DNA from: an uncultured Bilophila sp.
GTDB taxonomy: Bacteria; Desulfobacterota; Desulfovibrionia; Desulfovibrionales; Desulfovibrionaceae
Direction of reading: 5' to 3'
Assembly: GCA_910585945.1 (NCBI GenBank)
Contig: CAJUHZ010000011.1
Span: forward strand, 16,843 to 80,842
DNA length: 64,000 bases
The position numbers were made by a program, and so were the translations under genes. This document shows, piece by piece, positions 50,338 to 60,152 of this stretch (the stretch's first letter is position 1; each line of letters starts with the position of its first letter). The notes below the pieces were generated by a model that did not search any database, was not told the origin of the DNA, and was given only the letters and a program-made list of their open reading frames with translations.

Positions 50338-52494
50338 ATGAAGACGTTGCTCCTGTTGGACAGGGCGGCCGAACTGGCTGCCGGTTCAGCCACCGATCTG
50401 GCGGCTGTGCTCGCAAGGCGGCGCGCCGACTTTCCGGAGGCGGAAACGGCGGTCTGGGATCTGGGCGCGACACCGGAAGGGGTGTTGTCCATTCCGGCCG
50501 AACTGGAGCGCCGCCTGCTGCCCGTGCGCGCGGAGCTGCTGGCCTGGGTGTACGAAACGGGACGCGCCGTGATCGCCGGCCGGCCGCTGGAAGCCCATTT
50601 GCGCGCCGGGGATCCTCTGTCCATGTGGTGGTGCTCGACACTGGCGGAAAAACACCCCAAGGTCACGCACAACCTGTTTGAGGCGCTCAAGCTGCGGGTG
50701 CTGGAATACGTTCTGGAAGAGCGCGGCATCAGGCGCGTGATCCTTCTTGCTCCCCGCACGCGTGAGACTCCGCCTCCCCATGTGCGCCCCTCCCATGTGC
50801 GCCCCCCCCATGTGCGCTTGGACGCGCTTGCCGAGGCTCTGGCCACCTTTTGCGCCGCCACGGGGAGATCGTTTGAGCGGCGCGCGCTTGCGTCGGACGA
50901 GACGCCGGAGGGCGTCGCCGGCGCGAATGCAGGGATCCGGCAGGTTCGGAAGGGCGAAGAGGGCGGGCGGCCCGCGCCGCCGCTCCGCGAGCGGCTGAAG
51001 CGTCTTTATTACGCCCTGCCTGCCCCCGTGCAGGCGGCTGTTCGTTTTCCCGCCTGGTGGTGGCGCGTGCGCCGGCGCTTGCCGCGCACCTGCCTGTCCC
51101 GGCCCGCCGTGACCGATCCGATCAGCATCGTCACCTATTTTCCCAATATCGACATGGCGGCGGCGCGGGAAGGGCGCTTTCGCTCCCGCTACTGGGAAGG
51201 CCTGCACGACGCCTTGCGGCCGGAGGCAGGCCAGCCGCACCGGGTCAACTGGGTGTTCGTCCATTTTCCCGCGCCACAGTGCTCGTTTGCGGAAGGCGTG
51301 GCCTTGCGGGATCGCTTCCGGGCGCGCGGCGAGGACGGGGCATCGTTTCATTTTCTGGAAGAATTCCTGACCACCGGAGATCTTTTTCGCGCGGCGTGGC
51401 GGTACATGCGGCTGTTTGCGGCCGGTCTGCGCGTGCAGCGGAAGGTGCGGCGGCTCTTCTTCCTCCCCGGTTCGCGCATGGATCTCTGGCCGTATCTCAA
51501 GGAAAACTGGGCGGAATCGACGCGAGGCTGGCGCGCTCTGGAGCGTTGCCTCATGGCCAGGGCCTTCCGCCGCTATGTCGAATGGGCCGGCCCGCAAGCG
51601 TGGCTGACCTTTCCGCAGGAAAACTGCCCCTGGGAGCGTATGCTGGCTCAGGCGGCGCACGAGAACGGGAGCGGCCCTGTCTACGGCGCGCAACATTCGA
51701 CGGTGCGCCCGACGGACTTCCGCTACTTCGATGACCCCCGCCTGATCGACGATCCCTCGTGCCGGGCGGCCATGCCGGATCTCTGGCTGTGCAACGGCAC
51801 GGGCGCGCGCGACGCGCTGCTGGCCGCCGGTTTTCCCGAAGGGCGCACGCGCGTGGTGGAGGCGCTCCGCTATCTGTATCTTGCCGCGCCCGGGACGGGC
51901 GGGGATACGGTCGCAGCCGACAGGAACACGCCCCCGGCGGATGGCATCGGCCCTGCCCGACGGCTGCTGGTGGTGACGAGCTTTTTTGCCGACGAAACAG
52001 AAGCGCATCTGCGCCTGCTGGCGGCGGCCGTCCGCGCTGGCGCGCTGAATGGCTGGGATATTGTGGTCAAGCCGCATCCGTACCTGCCGGTGGGCGAACG
52101 CCTGCGCCGACTTTTTTCCGCGGATTCCGGCGAATCTCGCCCGGCGATCCAGACTCCAGCACGTCCGGCCCCCGTGCCGCGGACAGTGGAAGGCCCCATT
52201 GGCGATTTTCTCCTGCCGGGCGTTGTGGTGTGGGCGTCCAATTCCACCACTGTGGCGCTTGAAGCCGCGTACCGTGGTTTGCCGGTTCTGGTGCAGGCGG
52301 CGGAAAACGACGTGAATCTCTGCCCGCTCCAAAACATGCCCGGCGTGGTCTCCGTGCGCAGCGTGAAGGATGTGGCGGCGGCGCTGGCCGCGCCCCGGGC
52401 GCCCGACTTGCCGCCGGACTATCTGGCGCTCGATCCCGCCCTGCCCCGCTGGCGCGCGCTGATCGAAGGCGCAAGCGGCCTCACGTCAAACTGA
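50338..52494 (+). CDS. Putative surface carbohydrate biosynthesis protein (TIGR04326-like)
   Basis: Large soluble protein of 718 residues. The N-terminal region contains LSMWWCSTLAEKHP near residue 98 and a helix LKLRVLEYVLEERGIRRVIL. The C-terminal half reads like a glycosyltransferase-type Rossmann region: GPVYGAQHSTVRP near 448, RLLVVTSFF near 542, DIVVKPHPYLP near 573 and WASNSTTVALEAAYRGLPVL near 630. These features match my recollection of the TIGR04326 family of surface-polysaccharide proteins; the assignment is moderate. A short tandem HVRPSHVRPPHVR near residue 150 arises from a 15-base repeat. It follows thiL by 69 bases and no other polysaccharide genes are nearby. A terminator-like hairpin follows. 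Confidence 0.6.
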   Translation: MKTLLLLDRAAELAAGSATDLAAVLARRRADFPEAETAVWDLGATPEGVLSIPAELERRLLPVRAELLAWVYETGRAVIAGRPLEAHLRAGDPLSMWWCSTLAEKHPKVTHNLFEALKLRVLEYVLEERGIRRVILLAPRTRETPPPHVRPSHVRPPHVRLDALAEALATFCAATGRSFERRALASDETPEGVAGANAGIRQVRKGEEGGRPAPPLRERLKRLYYALPAPVQAAVRFPAWWWRVRRRLPRTCLSRPAVTDPISIVTYFPNIDMAAAREGRFRSRYWEGLHDALRPEAGQPHRVNWVFVHFPAPQCSFAEGVALRDRFRARGEDGASFHFLEEFLTTGDLFRAAWRYMRLFAAGLRVQRKVRRLFFLPGSRMDLWPYLKENWAESTRGWRALERCLMARAFRRYVEWAGPQAWLTFPQENCPWERMLAQAAHENGSGPVYGAQHSTVRPTDFRYFDDPRLIDDPSCRAAMPDLWLCNGTGARDALLAAGFPEGRTRVVEALRYLYLAAPGTGGDTVAADRNTPPADGIGPARRLLVVTSFFADETEAHLRLLAAAVRAGALNGWDIVVKPHPYLPVGERLRRLFSADSGESRPAIQTPARPAPVPRTVEGPIGDFLLPGVVVWASNSTTVALEAAYRGLPVLVQAAENDVNLCPLQNMPGVVSVRSVKDVAAALAAPRAPDLPPDYLALDPALPRWRALIEGASGLTSN

Positions 52495-52557
52495 CCGCTG
52501 CCCCGGGGCGCGGGCTTGCCAAGCCTTCCGAACCACCTTCTCGTTGTGTACAGAAAG

Positions 52558-52604
52558 GGCCGGAGCGCGCGAACGCTCCGGCCCCGGCACGGGATGGTTT
52601 TTTC
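52558..52604 (+). terminator. Terminator-like hairpin after the surface carbohydrate gene
   Basis: GGCCGGAGCG (52558-52567) pairs with CGCTCCGGCC (52574-52583), followed after a short CCCGGCACGGG hairpin by a six-T run near 52598-52603. Confidence 0.6.
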
Positions 52605-52639
52605 AGGGCCTCCCCTCCGGTAAGAGGTTGGTCACTTTA

Positions 52640-52698
52640 CCCGATGGAGACCCCCCAACGGTGTTGCAGCACTGTTGGGGGGCGCTTTTCTCATCGGG
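52640..52698. other. Nested stem-loop element
   Basis: CCCGATG (52640-52646) and CATCGGG (52692-52698) enclose an inner stem CCCCCCAACGGTG / CACTGTTGGGGGG (52651-52680 region) followed by CGCTTTTC. It could be a terminator of a small RNA or a protein-binding RNA structure; no coding potential. Confidence 0.45.
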
Positions 52699-52726
52699 CC
52701 AGCCTTGTTCAGCTCAGGATTTTACT

Positions 52727-52754
52727 TAGTGTCTACTTGTACAAGTAGACACTA
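52727..52754. repeat. Perfect 28-bp palindrome centred on TGTACA
   Basis: TAGTGTCTACTTGT followed directly by its exact reverse complement ACAAGTAGACACTA, with no spacer. The lack of a loop suggests a DNA-level site (operator, recombination or cleavage site) and not an RNA hairpin. Confidence 0.8.
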
Positions 52755-52830
52755 CAAACCCCGTAAGGGTTTTGCGGCGGCGCAGCCGGGTTCATTCGCG
52801 AAAAACCACGTTTTTTTCGCGAACGATCCT

Positions 52831-52868
52831 GCAAAAATTCTTCGCATACTTATGCGAAGAATTTTTGC
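52831..52868. repeat. Near-perfect 38-base palindrome
   Basis: GCAAAAATTCTTCGCATA, two bases (CT), then the exact complement TATGCGAAGAATTTTTGC. AT-rich in a GC-rich region. It could extrude as a cruciform or fold as an 18-bp RNA stem. Confidence 0.8.
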
Positions 52869-53216
52869 AATGAGACACCAAGAGCCAGCTTGCCAGACGG
52901 GAGAACGCGCCCCACAGGGCCGCTTTCGTCGCCAGTCCGAGCAGATGACGCATCCACTCTGTGCGTGACAACGCGCCTCCTTTCCATCCCTGCCTGTGCG
53001 GAGAGGAGGCCCCGTTTTTGTTCCTTGCGGAACGGATTCACTATAGCCATGCTCCGGCGAAATCAAGGCGGCGGGAGGACGATGCAGGCCATGTCCGCAA
53101 CGCTGAAACCATCGGATCGTCTGGCGCGGTCGGCTCTCCCCGAATGCCGCCCGAATGTCTGGCGCTTGCCCCCGCACCGTTCGCGGGGCGGGGCATGACG
53201 CGGGCGGGGGACCGTC

Positions 53217-55355
53217 TCAGTCTTTTGCCGGGCGAACGTCGTCCCGCTGATTCGTTTCCTCATTGTCCACGGCGCGGCGCACGGCGTCGGCCGGAATGTC
53301 GGCCAGGGCGCGAACCACGTCAGGGTCAAAGCCGGGGTCGCGCGAAAGCTGGGCCACAGCCTCGTCAATACTCATGCCCGCGCGGTAGGAACGGGCGCTG
53401 ACCATGGCGATAAAGGCGTTGATCACCGACAGGATACGAGCGCAGAGCAGGATCTCCTCACCCTTGAGACCCCGGGGCGCGCCGCGGCCGTCAAAACGCT
53501 CGCCCATCTGGCTGACGGTTTCGGGCACGGGCAGGTCAAATTGCAGGTTGCGCAAGACGCCATTGGCGTATTCCGGGGCGCGGGCCACTTCCTGCCGTTC
53601 TTCGGGCGTGAGTTTGCCCTGCCTGGTCAGCAGGTGGCGAGGCACAAAGATCTTGCCCACCTGTGACAGGCGCGCGGCGAGGCGCAGGGTTTCCCTGTCC
53701 TTGTCAGGCAGGACCATGTGCGCGCCCAGGAGTTCCGCCACGCGCGCCATTTTGTCCGAATGCCCCACCAGGTTGGCGTCCACGCTTTCAATGGCCCTGA
53801 CCAGCCCTTGCACCACGCCGATCTGACGTTTGCGCGCGGCCTCGGCCCGGCGGCGAAACTGGGTGATATCCTGGAAGATGCCCACACAGCCGCCGACGGA
53901 CCGGGAGCCGTCTTTCCGAGGCTCTTCAAAGGGGAAGAGCGTCACGCGGTACAGGTGCGCCTCTTCGGGTGCGGCATCTGGCGCGGCGAGGGAAATTTCG
54001 ATGCTGTCCGCCTTGCCGCCGGCCGCCACCGCTTCCATGCCCCGGCGCAGGGCAAGGGCCGCCTCCCCGGGCAGCACGTCGGCAAGGGCGACGCCCTCGG
54101 GATTGGCGTGGTCCGCAATCCGGCAGAATTCCGGGTTGCACAGTTGCACGCGGCCGTGACCGTCCACCAGAAGCAGACCCACTTGCAGGGAGGCGTTGAT
54201 GCTGTCCAGCAGCAGTTTCTGATGACGGATCACGGTATAGAGTTGCTGGAAGCGGAGGGCTGTCCGCTGGTGCGCCCGGCTGACCAGACTTATGGAGATG
54301 ACGGCCAGAACCAGGGCGACGCCGAGGCTTCCCAGCACGCCAAGCCCGTAGATCTGGACTTTCTGGGTTTTCACCTGCTCGTCCACCAGGGAGGCCGGGG
54401 TTTCCACCACCACGCGCCAGTCCGGCAGGGAAAGCCTGCCGCTCAGGGAATACGCCTCGCCGTTGCCGTCCAGGGCGGGGCGACGGGCGAAAGGCAGATC
54501 CGGCAGGGGAGCGGCCTCCGCCCCGGCCGCATCCGCCAGTCGGGCGAGCGGCTTGAGCGTTACCTTGTCCGTTTTGCCTGTGTCATCCGGGGAGACCCGT
54601 TGTCCGTCGGCCGTGATGGATGGTTGAAGCGTTTTACGCTGTTCTTCGTTGACGGCCAGAAATGAAGCCAGTTTTTTTTCTACCGGCACGGTGATCAGGA
54701 GCACGGCCACGGGCGAGGAGTCATTCCCGCCGAGGACTTCGTACAGCGGCTCGGCCATGTCCACGACCAGCGTGCCGTCCTGCACGCGCAATGATCCGAA
54801 GACCGGCCCCCTGTCCGCATCGGCGCGGCGGATCAGGGCGATCTGTTCCGCGCCGAGGGGGGCGCTGTCTGCCGGAACCACCAGGGGCGCGCCGTCCGGG
54901 GTAGTCGCCCGTGCGGCGATCCAGCCGCGGCGGTTTACGAAATCCTGAAGAATATCCTGCATGTAGACAAGCTGTTCGGCCATGGATCGCACGCTTTCGT
55001 CCGGGCTGTCCAGAGCTTGCGGCCCGGCGATCGCGTTTGCCGCGTCACTGCCCAGGGCGCGCGCGTCCGCCGCGAAGAGGCGGAACATTTCCGCGCCGCT
55101 GATGAAGCGCGCCTGCTCCACCAGCTTGTTGCGCCAGGTGCGGACGGATTCCAGGGATTTGTCCACCCAGGCCCGCTGAATATCGCGCTGTTTGCTCAAA
55201 ATGTCCTGCGTGACGTACTGGAGCCTGAAGCTGCACAGGGCAAAGGCCACGCCGGCGGCCAGCGCGAAAAGGAGGAGCGCGCCTGCCGCCGCCGCGGTTT
55301 TTCTCATGCGGCCGCGCCGCGCGGCGCTCGCCTCGTCCATTTCCTGAAGTTCCAT
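53217..55355 (-). CDS. Membrane-bound sensor with PAS and degenerate HD-GYP domain (candidate LapD substitute)
   Basis: Protein of 712 residues. A transmembrane helix at about residues 17-42 is followed by a periplasmic region of about 300 residues (helical start, then a Cache-like fold) and a second helix near 328-352. A PAS domain (about 375-490) precedes an HD-GYP-type domain. Its first histidine is present (His532 in GHSDKMARVAELL), but the HD pair is replaced by Ser564-Gln565 (SQVGK for HDIGK), and HHExxDGxGYP has become QMGERFDGRGAP. It should therefore be unable to cleave c-di-GMP but might bind it. It starts one base after the lapG stop, in the position normally held by LapD, and so may relay c-di-GMP to the periplasmic protease. 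Confidence 0.85.
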   Translation of the reverse strand: MELQEMDEASAARRGRMRKTAAAAGALLLFALAAGVAFALCSFRLQYVTQDILSKQRDIQRAWVDKSLESVRTWRNKLVEQARFISGAEMFRLFAADARALGSDAANAIAGPQALDSPDESVRSMAEQLVYMQDILQDFVNRRGWIAARATTPDGAPLVVPADSAPLGAEQIALIRRADADRGPVFGSLRVQDGTLVVDMAEPLYEVLGGNDSSPVAVLLITVPVEKKLASFLAVNEEQRKTLQPSITADGQRVSPDDTGKTDKVTLKPLARLADAAGAEAAPLPDLPFARRPALDGNGEAYSLSGRLSLPDWRVVVETPASLVDEQVKTQKVQIYGLGVLGSLGVALVLAVISISLVSRAHQRTALRFQQLYTVIRHQKLLLDSINASLQVGLLLVDGHGRVQLCNPEFCRIADHANPEGVALADVLPGEAALALRRGMEAVAAGGKADSIEISLAAPDAAPEEAHLYRVTLFPFEEPRKDGSRSVGGCVGIFQDITQFRRRAEAARKRQIGVVQGLVRAIESVDANLVGHSDKMARVAELLGAHMVLPDKDRETLRLAARLSQVGKIFVPRHLLTRQGKLTPEERQEVARAPEYANGVLRNLQFDLPVPETVSQMGERFDGRGAPRGLKGEEILLCARILSVINAFIAMVSARSYRAGMSIDEAVAQLSRDPGFDPDVVRALADIPADAVRRAVDNEETNQRDDVRPAKD

Positions 55356-55356
55356 A

Positions 55357-56103
55357 TCATTTGCTCCGTTTCGCCGGCCGTCCCTTGAGGTGCGCCCAGC
55401 GCCCGAATTCATTGACGGAATATTGCGGGCTGTAATGCTTGAACCGCGTGTGGGAGAGGACCGCGTTGCTCAGATTGTCCAGAACATAGGCGTTGTCGTT
55501 CATGTATACCACAAGGACGGCATGGGCCAGATTGCGGATCGTGTCGCGCAGGACGACGATGCGCATGGTTTCGGGCGGGATGCCGAGTTCCTTGAGCGTG
55601 AAATACTTGATGATGGCGTAATCTTCGCAATCTCCTGATTTTTTCAGGAATTCCGCCGGAATGGCCCAGTAGTCGGGCTTCCCCCAGTTTTCGATGTCCT
55701 CACGGTAGGGCCAGGTGTTCCAGAAGGCGTTGACATGTCGCAGGAGATCCAGGGAGCTTTTGCCCTGGGCTGTCGCCCTGAATTCATCCCAGGTGACTTT
55801 CTTGTTGAAGTGTTTTTGCGGCAAAAACACCGGGCTGGCCTGATTGCGCCTGAGCAGATCGAGCCAGGCGGGCAGGGAGGAGAGCGGGCGCTTGAATTCC
55901 ACAGTGCCGAACAGTTTCACTTTCGGCGCGCCTGTTGTTTCCGGCGCGGCCAGTACGGGCAGGACGCCGGAGCCAAGCAGCAGGCAGACAAGCGCCGCCA
56001 GACGCCAAAGCCGCCGCGCTGTCGCGGAGCGGGGCCTCGCCGGTCGTGAAGCGGCGCGGCCGGAAAGATGCGCCGGCGTGTCATGATCAGCCTCAGCCCT
56101 CAT
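55357..56103 (-). CDS. lapG: LapG-type periplasmic transglutaminase-like cysteine protease
   Basis: Secreted protease of 248 residues of the bacterial transglutaminase-like cysteine proteinase family. An N-terminal hydrophobic segment (WRLAALVCLLLGSGVLPVLA, about residues 31-50) exports it. The catalytic triad is intact: Cys159 in SGDCEDYA, His194 in NLAHAVLVV and Asp209 in YVLDNLS. In the Lap system LapG cuts a giant surface adhesin at its N-terminus and so releases biofilm cells when c-di-GMP is low. It starts at 56103 behind GGTGGAGG, diverges from the TolC-ABC-HlyD secretion operon, and is coupled to the HD-GYP sensor. The adhesin itself is not in the window. Confidence 0.93.
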   Translation of the reverse strand: MRAEADHDTPAHLSGRAASRPARPRSATARRLWRLAALVCLLLGSGVLPVLAAPETTGAPKVKLFGTVEFKRPLSSLPAWLDLLRRNQASPVFLPQKHFNKKVTWDEFRATAQGKSSLDLLRHVNAFWNTWPYREDIENWGKPDYWAIPAEFLKKSGDCEDYAIIKYFTLKELGIPPETMRIVVLRDTIRNLAHAVLVVYMNDNAYVLDNLSNAVLSHTRFKHYSPQYSVNEFGRWAHLKGRPAKRSK

Positions 56104-56409
56104 GCCTCCACCTTGAAAATTCGTTTTTGCCGCCCTGCCGGCGGCGTTGCGGAGAAACCCCCTGTGGCCGAAAACGTGCCGGCCCTTCACGGGGGGGCCT
56201 TTGCGCCGGGCGCAAGAGACGGCGCGCCGGGAGATGGATCGGGAATTGTTTTCCGGCGTTCTCCTTGCGGTAAACAATAAAATCACTTATAGCAAGTTGG
56301 TTGTGTCGCCCTATATGGGAAAGGGTTGGGTTGGCCCGAGCATGCCCGGCGCGTTTCCCACAACCAAAGCGAGTGGAGTGAATTCAATGCAATCAGGAGT
56401 GAATCGGCC
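56104..56409. other. Divergent control region between lapG and the type I secretion operon
   Basis: No gene is supported in 306 bases. An AT-rich core near 56270-56320 (AATAAAATCACTTATAGC, CCTATATGGG) probably contains the promoters of both directions. An ATG at 56387 lies 23 bases upstream of the tolC start in another frame and is relevant to the CT repeat described below. Confidence 0.55.
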
Positions 56410-57834
<1,425 letters not shown>

Positions 57835-57851
57835 GTCAAGGGGTTACGCTT

Positions 57852-60152
57852 ATGAGCCTGACGACGCCTTCCGCGTCGGATTCCTCCCCGGAGCGAGGGC
57901 GCGCGGAAAATCCCGCCCCGGGCGCGAAGGGGAGCGGGGCGGGCGCGCTTCGCCCGTCGGACGTGGACTTCATGCCCGGCCTGTTGCGGAGCCTTTCGGT
58001 ACTGTTGCGCCTGCGCGGGCGGATCGTTTCTCCCCAGCTTTTGCTGGCCGGGTTGTCGGGCAGCAAGGTGACGCCTCGGGCCTGTCTGCGCGCGGCGCGT
58101 CAGGCGGGGCTGTCAGGGCGCATTGTGTTCCGCCCGCGGCTGGAGGATATCCCGACGCTGGTGCTCCCCTGCATCCTTCTGCTCGGGGGGGACAGATCCT
58201 GTGTGCTTGCGTCCATGCGGGACGGCATGGCGGAAGTGATTTTTCCCGAAACCGGCGACAGCGCGCAGCGCGTGTCTGTGGACGATCTGCGGCGGGATTA
58301 TTCGGGCTATGCCCTGTTTGGCGCGGTGGAGATCGCCCCGGATCGGCGCGCGGAAAATCCCGCGCTTTTTCATGGCAAGCGGTGGTTCTGGGACGTGCTG
58401 TGCTACTATGCGCCCATTTACCGGCATGTGGCGCTGGCCAGCGTGGTCATCAACCTTATCGCCGTGGGCAGTCCCCTTTTCGTCATGAACGTCTACGACC
58501 GCGTTGTGCCCAACAACGCGACGGAAACGCTCTGGGTGCTGGCCGCGGGCATTGTGATCATCTATCTGTTCAATTTTCTGCTCTCTTCTCTCCGCACGCA
58601 TTTTGTGGACGTGGCCGGGCGCAATGCGGACATTGTGCTTTCGAGCGCGCTGGTGGACAAGGTGCTTTCCATGCGGCTGGACGCGCGGCCGGAATCTACC
58701 GGGGCGATGGTCAACAATCTGCGCGAATTCGAGCAGTTGCGCGAGTTTTTCAGTTCTTCCAGTCTCCTGGCCTGCATTGATTTGCCCTTTCTTGTCATCT
58801 TCCTGCTGCTGATCAGCTTTATCGGCGGGCCGATCGTCTTTCTGCCGCTCGGGGCCATGCCGGTGCTGCTCGGGGTGGGGCTTCTTCTCCAGCGGCGGGC
58901 GAGACGGTGCGCCGAGAGCGGCTACCGGCAGAACATGCAGAAGAACGCCCTGCTGGTGGAGATGGTGAACGGCCTTGAAACCCTCAAGGCATGCATGGCC
59001 GAAAGCCGCATGCAGCGCCTGTGGGAGGCTGTGGCCGGGCTGTCGGCCGAATCGTCCAGCCAGGCGCGCAAATACAACAACCTGGCCATTGCCGCGTCCA
59101 TGCTCATCACCCAGCTTGTGACCGTGACCATGATCATCTGGGGCGTGTACCTCATCACCGACGGAATGATGACGATGGGCGCGCTCATCGGCTGCAACAT
59201 TCTTGTCGGCCGGGTGATGGCGCCTCTGCTCCAGATGGCCTCGCTGCTCACGAGGATGCAGAATTCGCGCGTGGCGCTGAAGGCGCTGGATCTGCTCATG
59301 GAACTGCCTTCGGAAAACCAGAACGGCCGTTCCTGCATGGATTTTGGCGCGCTGTCGCCTTCCTTCCGCATGGAAGACGTGTCGTTCACCTATCCCCATG
59401 CCGAGCGGCCGGCGCTGGACAGGGTGAACCTGCACATCGAGCCGGGGGAGCGGGTGGGGATCATCGGCCCGATGGGATCGGGCAAAAGCACGCTGTCGCG
59501 TCTGCTTATCGGCCTGTACCAGCCCTCCGGGGGAGCTGTGAAGTTCGGCGGGGTGGATATCCGCCAGATGCCGAGTTCCGATCTGCGGAGCAGGGTGGGC
59601 GTTTTGCCGCAGGATGTGGTGCTGTTTTACGGCACGGTTCGGGACAACATCGCGCTGGGCGACCCCTCCATCAATGATCACCTGATTCTGCGAGCCGCCT
59701 CCCTTGCCGGCGTGACCGATTTTTTGCGCCATAACCCGGCCGGTTTTGCGGCCCAGGTGGGCGAACAGGGCAAGGCGCTTTCGGGCGGGCAGCGTCAGGC
59801 CGTGGCCCTGGCCCGGGCGATCGTGCGCGATCCGGAAGTCCTCATTCTGGATGAGCCGACAAGCAACATGGACACGGATGCGGAACTCATGCTGCAAAAG
59901 CGTTTGCACGCCGTCATGGAAGGGCGGACCCTGCTGCTCATCACGCATCGCCTGTCCATGCTCCGCATTGTGGATCGTCTGATCGTCATGGAAAACGGCA
60001 GGATCAAACTGGACGGCCCGCGCGACGAGGTGTTGCGCCGCCTGCGCGGGGAAGCGCCGGGGCGCGCTCCGGCCGCCGCCCCGCCCCGGCCGCCGCATGT
60101 CGCAACGCCGTCCGCCCGGGGAACGGGGCGGCCCGGAGGGGGAGCCAGATGA
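57852..60152 (+). CDS. lapB: Type I secretion ABC transporter (LapB/HlyB type)
   Basis: Inner-membrane exporter of 766 residues. An N-terminal C39-peptidase-like domain (about residues 40-155) lacks the catalytic cysteine, as in HlyB and LapB, and probably docks the substrate. Six transmembrane helices follow (about 190-450). The ATPase domain has Walker A GPMGSGKST near residue 538, signature LSGGQRQAVALARAI near 640 and Walker B VLILDEPTSNMD, ending with an H-loop in LLITHRLSML. The last 40 residues are proline/arginine-rich. The stop overlaps the hlyD-like start by four bases (ATGA). With the TolC and HlyD proteins it should export a repeat-in-toxin adhesin that is not encoded in the window. 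Confidence 0.93.
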   Translation: MSLTTPSASDSSPERGRAENPAPGAKGSGAGALRPSDVDFMPGLLRSLSVLLRLRGRIVSPQLLLAGLSGSKVTPRACLRAARQAGLSGRIVFRPRLEDIPTLVLPCILLLGGDRSCVLASMRDGMAEVIFPETGDSAQRVSVDDLRRDYSGYALFGAVEIAPDRRAENPALFHGKRWFWDVLCYYAPIYRHVALASVVINLIAVGSPLFVMNVYDRVVPNNATETLWVLAAGIVIIYLFNFLLSSLRTHFVDVAGRNADIVLSSALVDKVLSMRLDARPESTGAMVNNLREFEQLREFFSSSSLLACIDLPFLVIFLLLISFIGGPIVFLPLGAMPVLLGVGLLLQRRARRCAESGYRQNMQKNALLVEMVNGLETLKACMAESRMQRLWEAVAGLSAESSSQARKYNNLAIAASMLITQLVTVTMIIWGVYLITDGMMTMGALIGCNILVGRVMAPLLQMASLLTRMQNSRVALKALDLLMELPSENQNGRSCMDFGALSPSFRMEDVSFTYPHAERPALDRVNLHIEPGERVGIIGPMGSGKSTLSRLLIGLYQPSGGAVKFGGVDIRQMPSSDLRSRVGVLPQDVVLFYGTVRDNIALGDPSINDHLILRAASLAGVTDFLRHNPAGFAAQVGEQGKALSGGQRQAVALARAIVRDPEVLILDEPTSNMDTDAELMLQKRLHAVMEGRTLLLITHRLSMLRIVDRLIVMENGRIKLDGPRDEVLRRLRGEAPGRAPAAAPPRPPHVATPSARGTGRPGGGAR

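Larger units (their letters stand above)
52495..53216. other. 722-base region without a gene, rich in hairpins and palindromes
   Basis: No credible coding frame. From left to right it holds a terminator for the upstream gene (52558-52604), a nested structured element (52640-52698), a perfect 28-bp palindrome (52727-52754), a segment CGCGAAAAACCACGTTTTTT resembling part of family B elements (about 52797-52822), a 38-base near-perfect palindrome (52831-52868), and then ordinary sequence up to the convergent HD-GYP gene. Confidence 0.7.

Noticed and set aside
52727..52868. CRISPR repeats or spacers
   Set aside because: The palindromes occur once each and differ from each other. There is no regular repeat-spacer pattern and no cas gene in the window.
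53217..55355. HD-GYP protein as an active c-di-GMP phosphodiesterase
   Set aside because: The HD metal ligands are replaced by Ser-Gln and the GYP signature reads GAP, so hydrolytic activity is unlikely.
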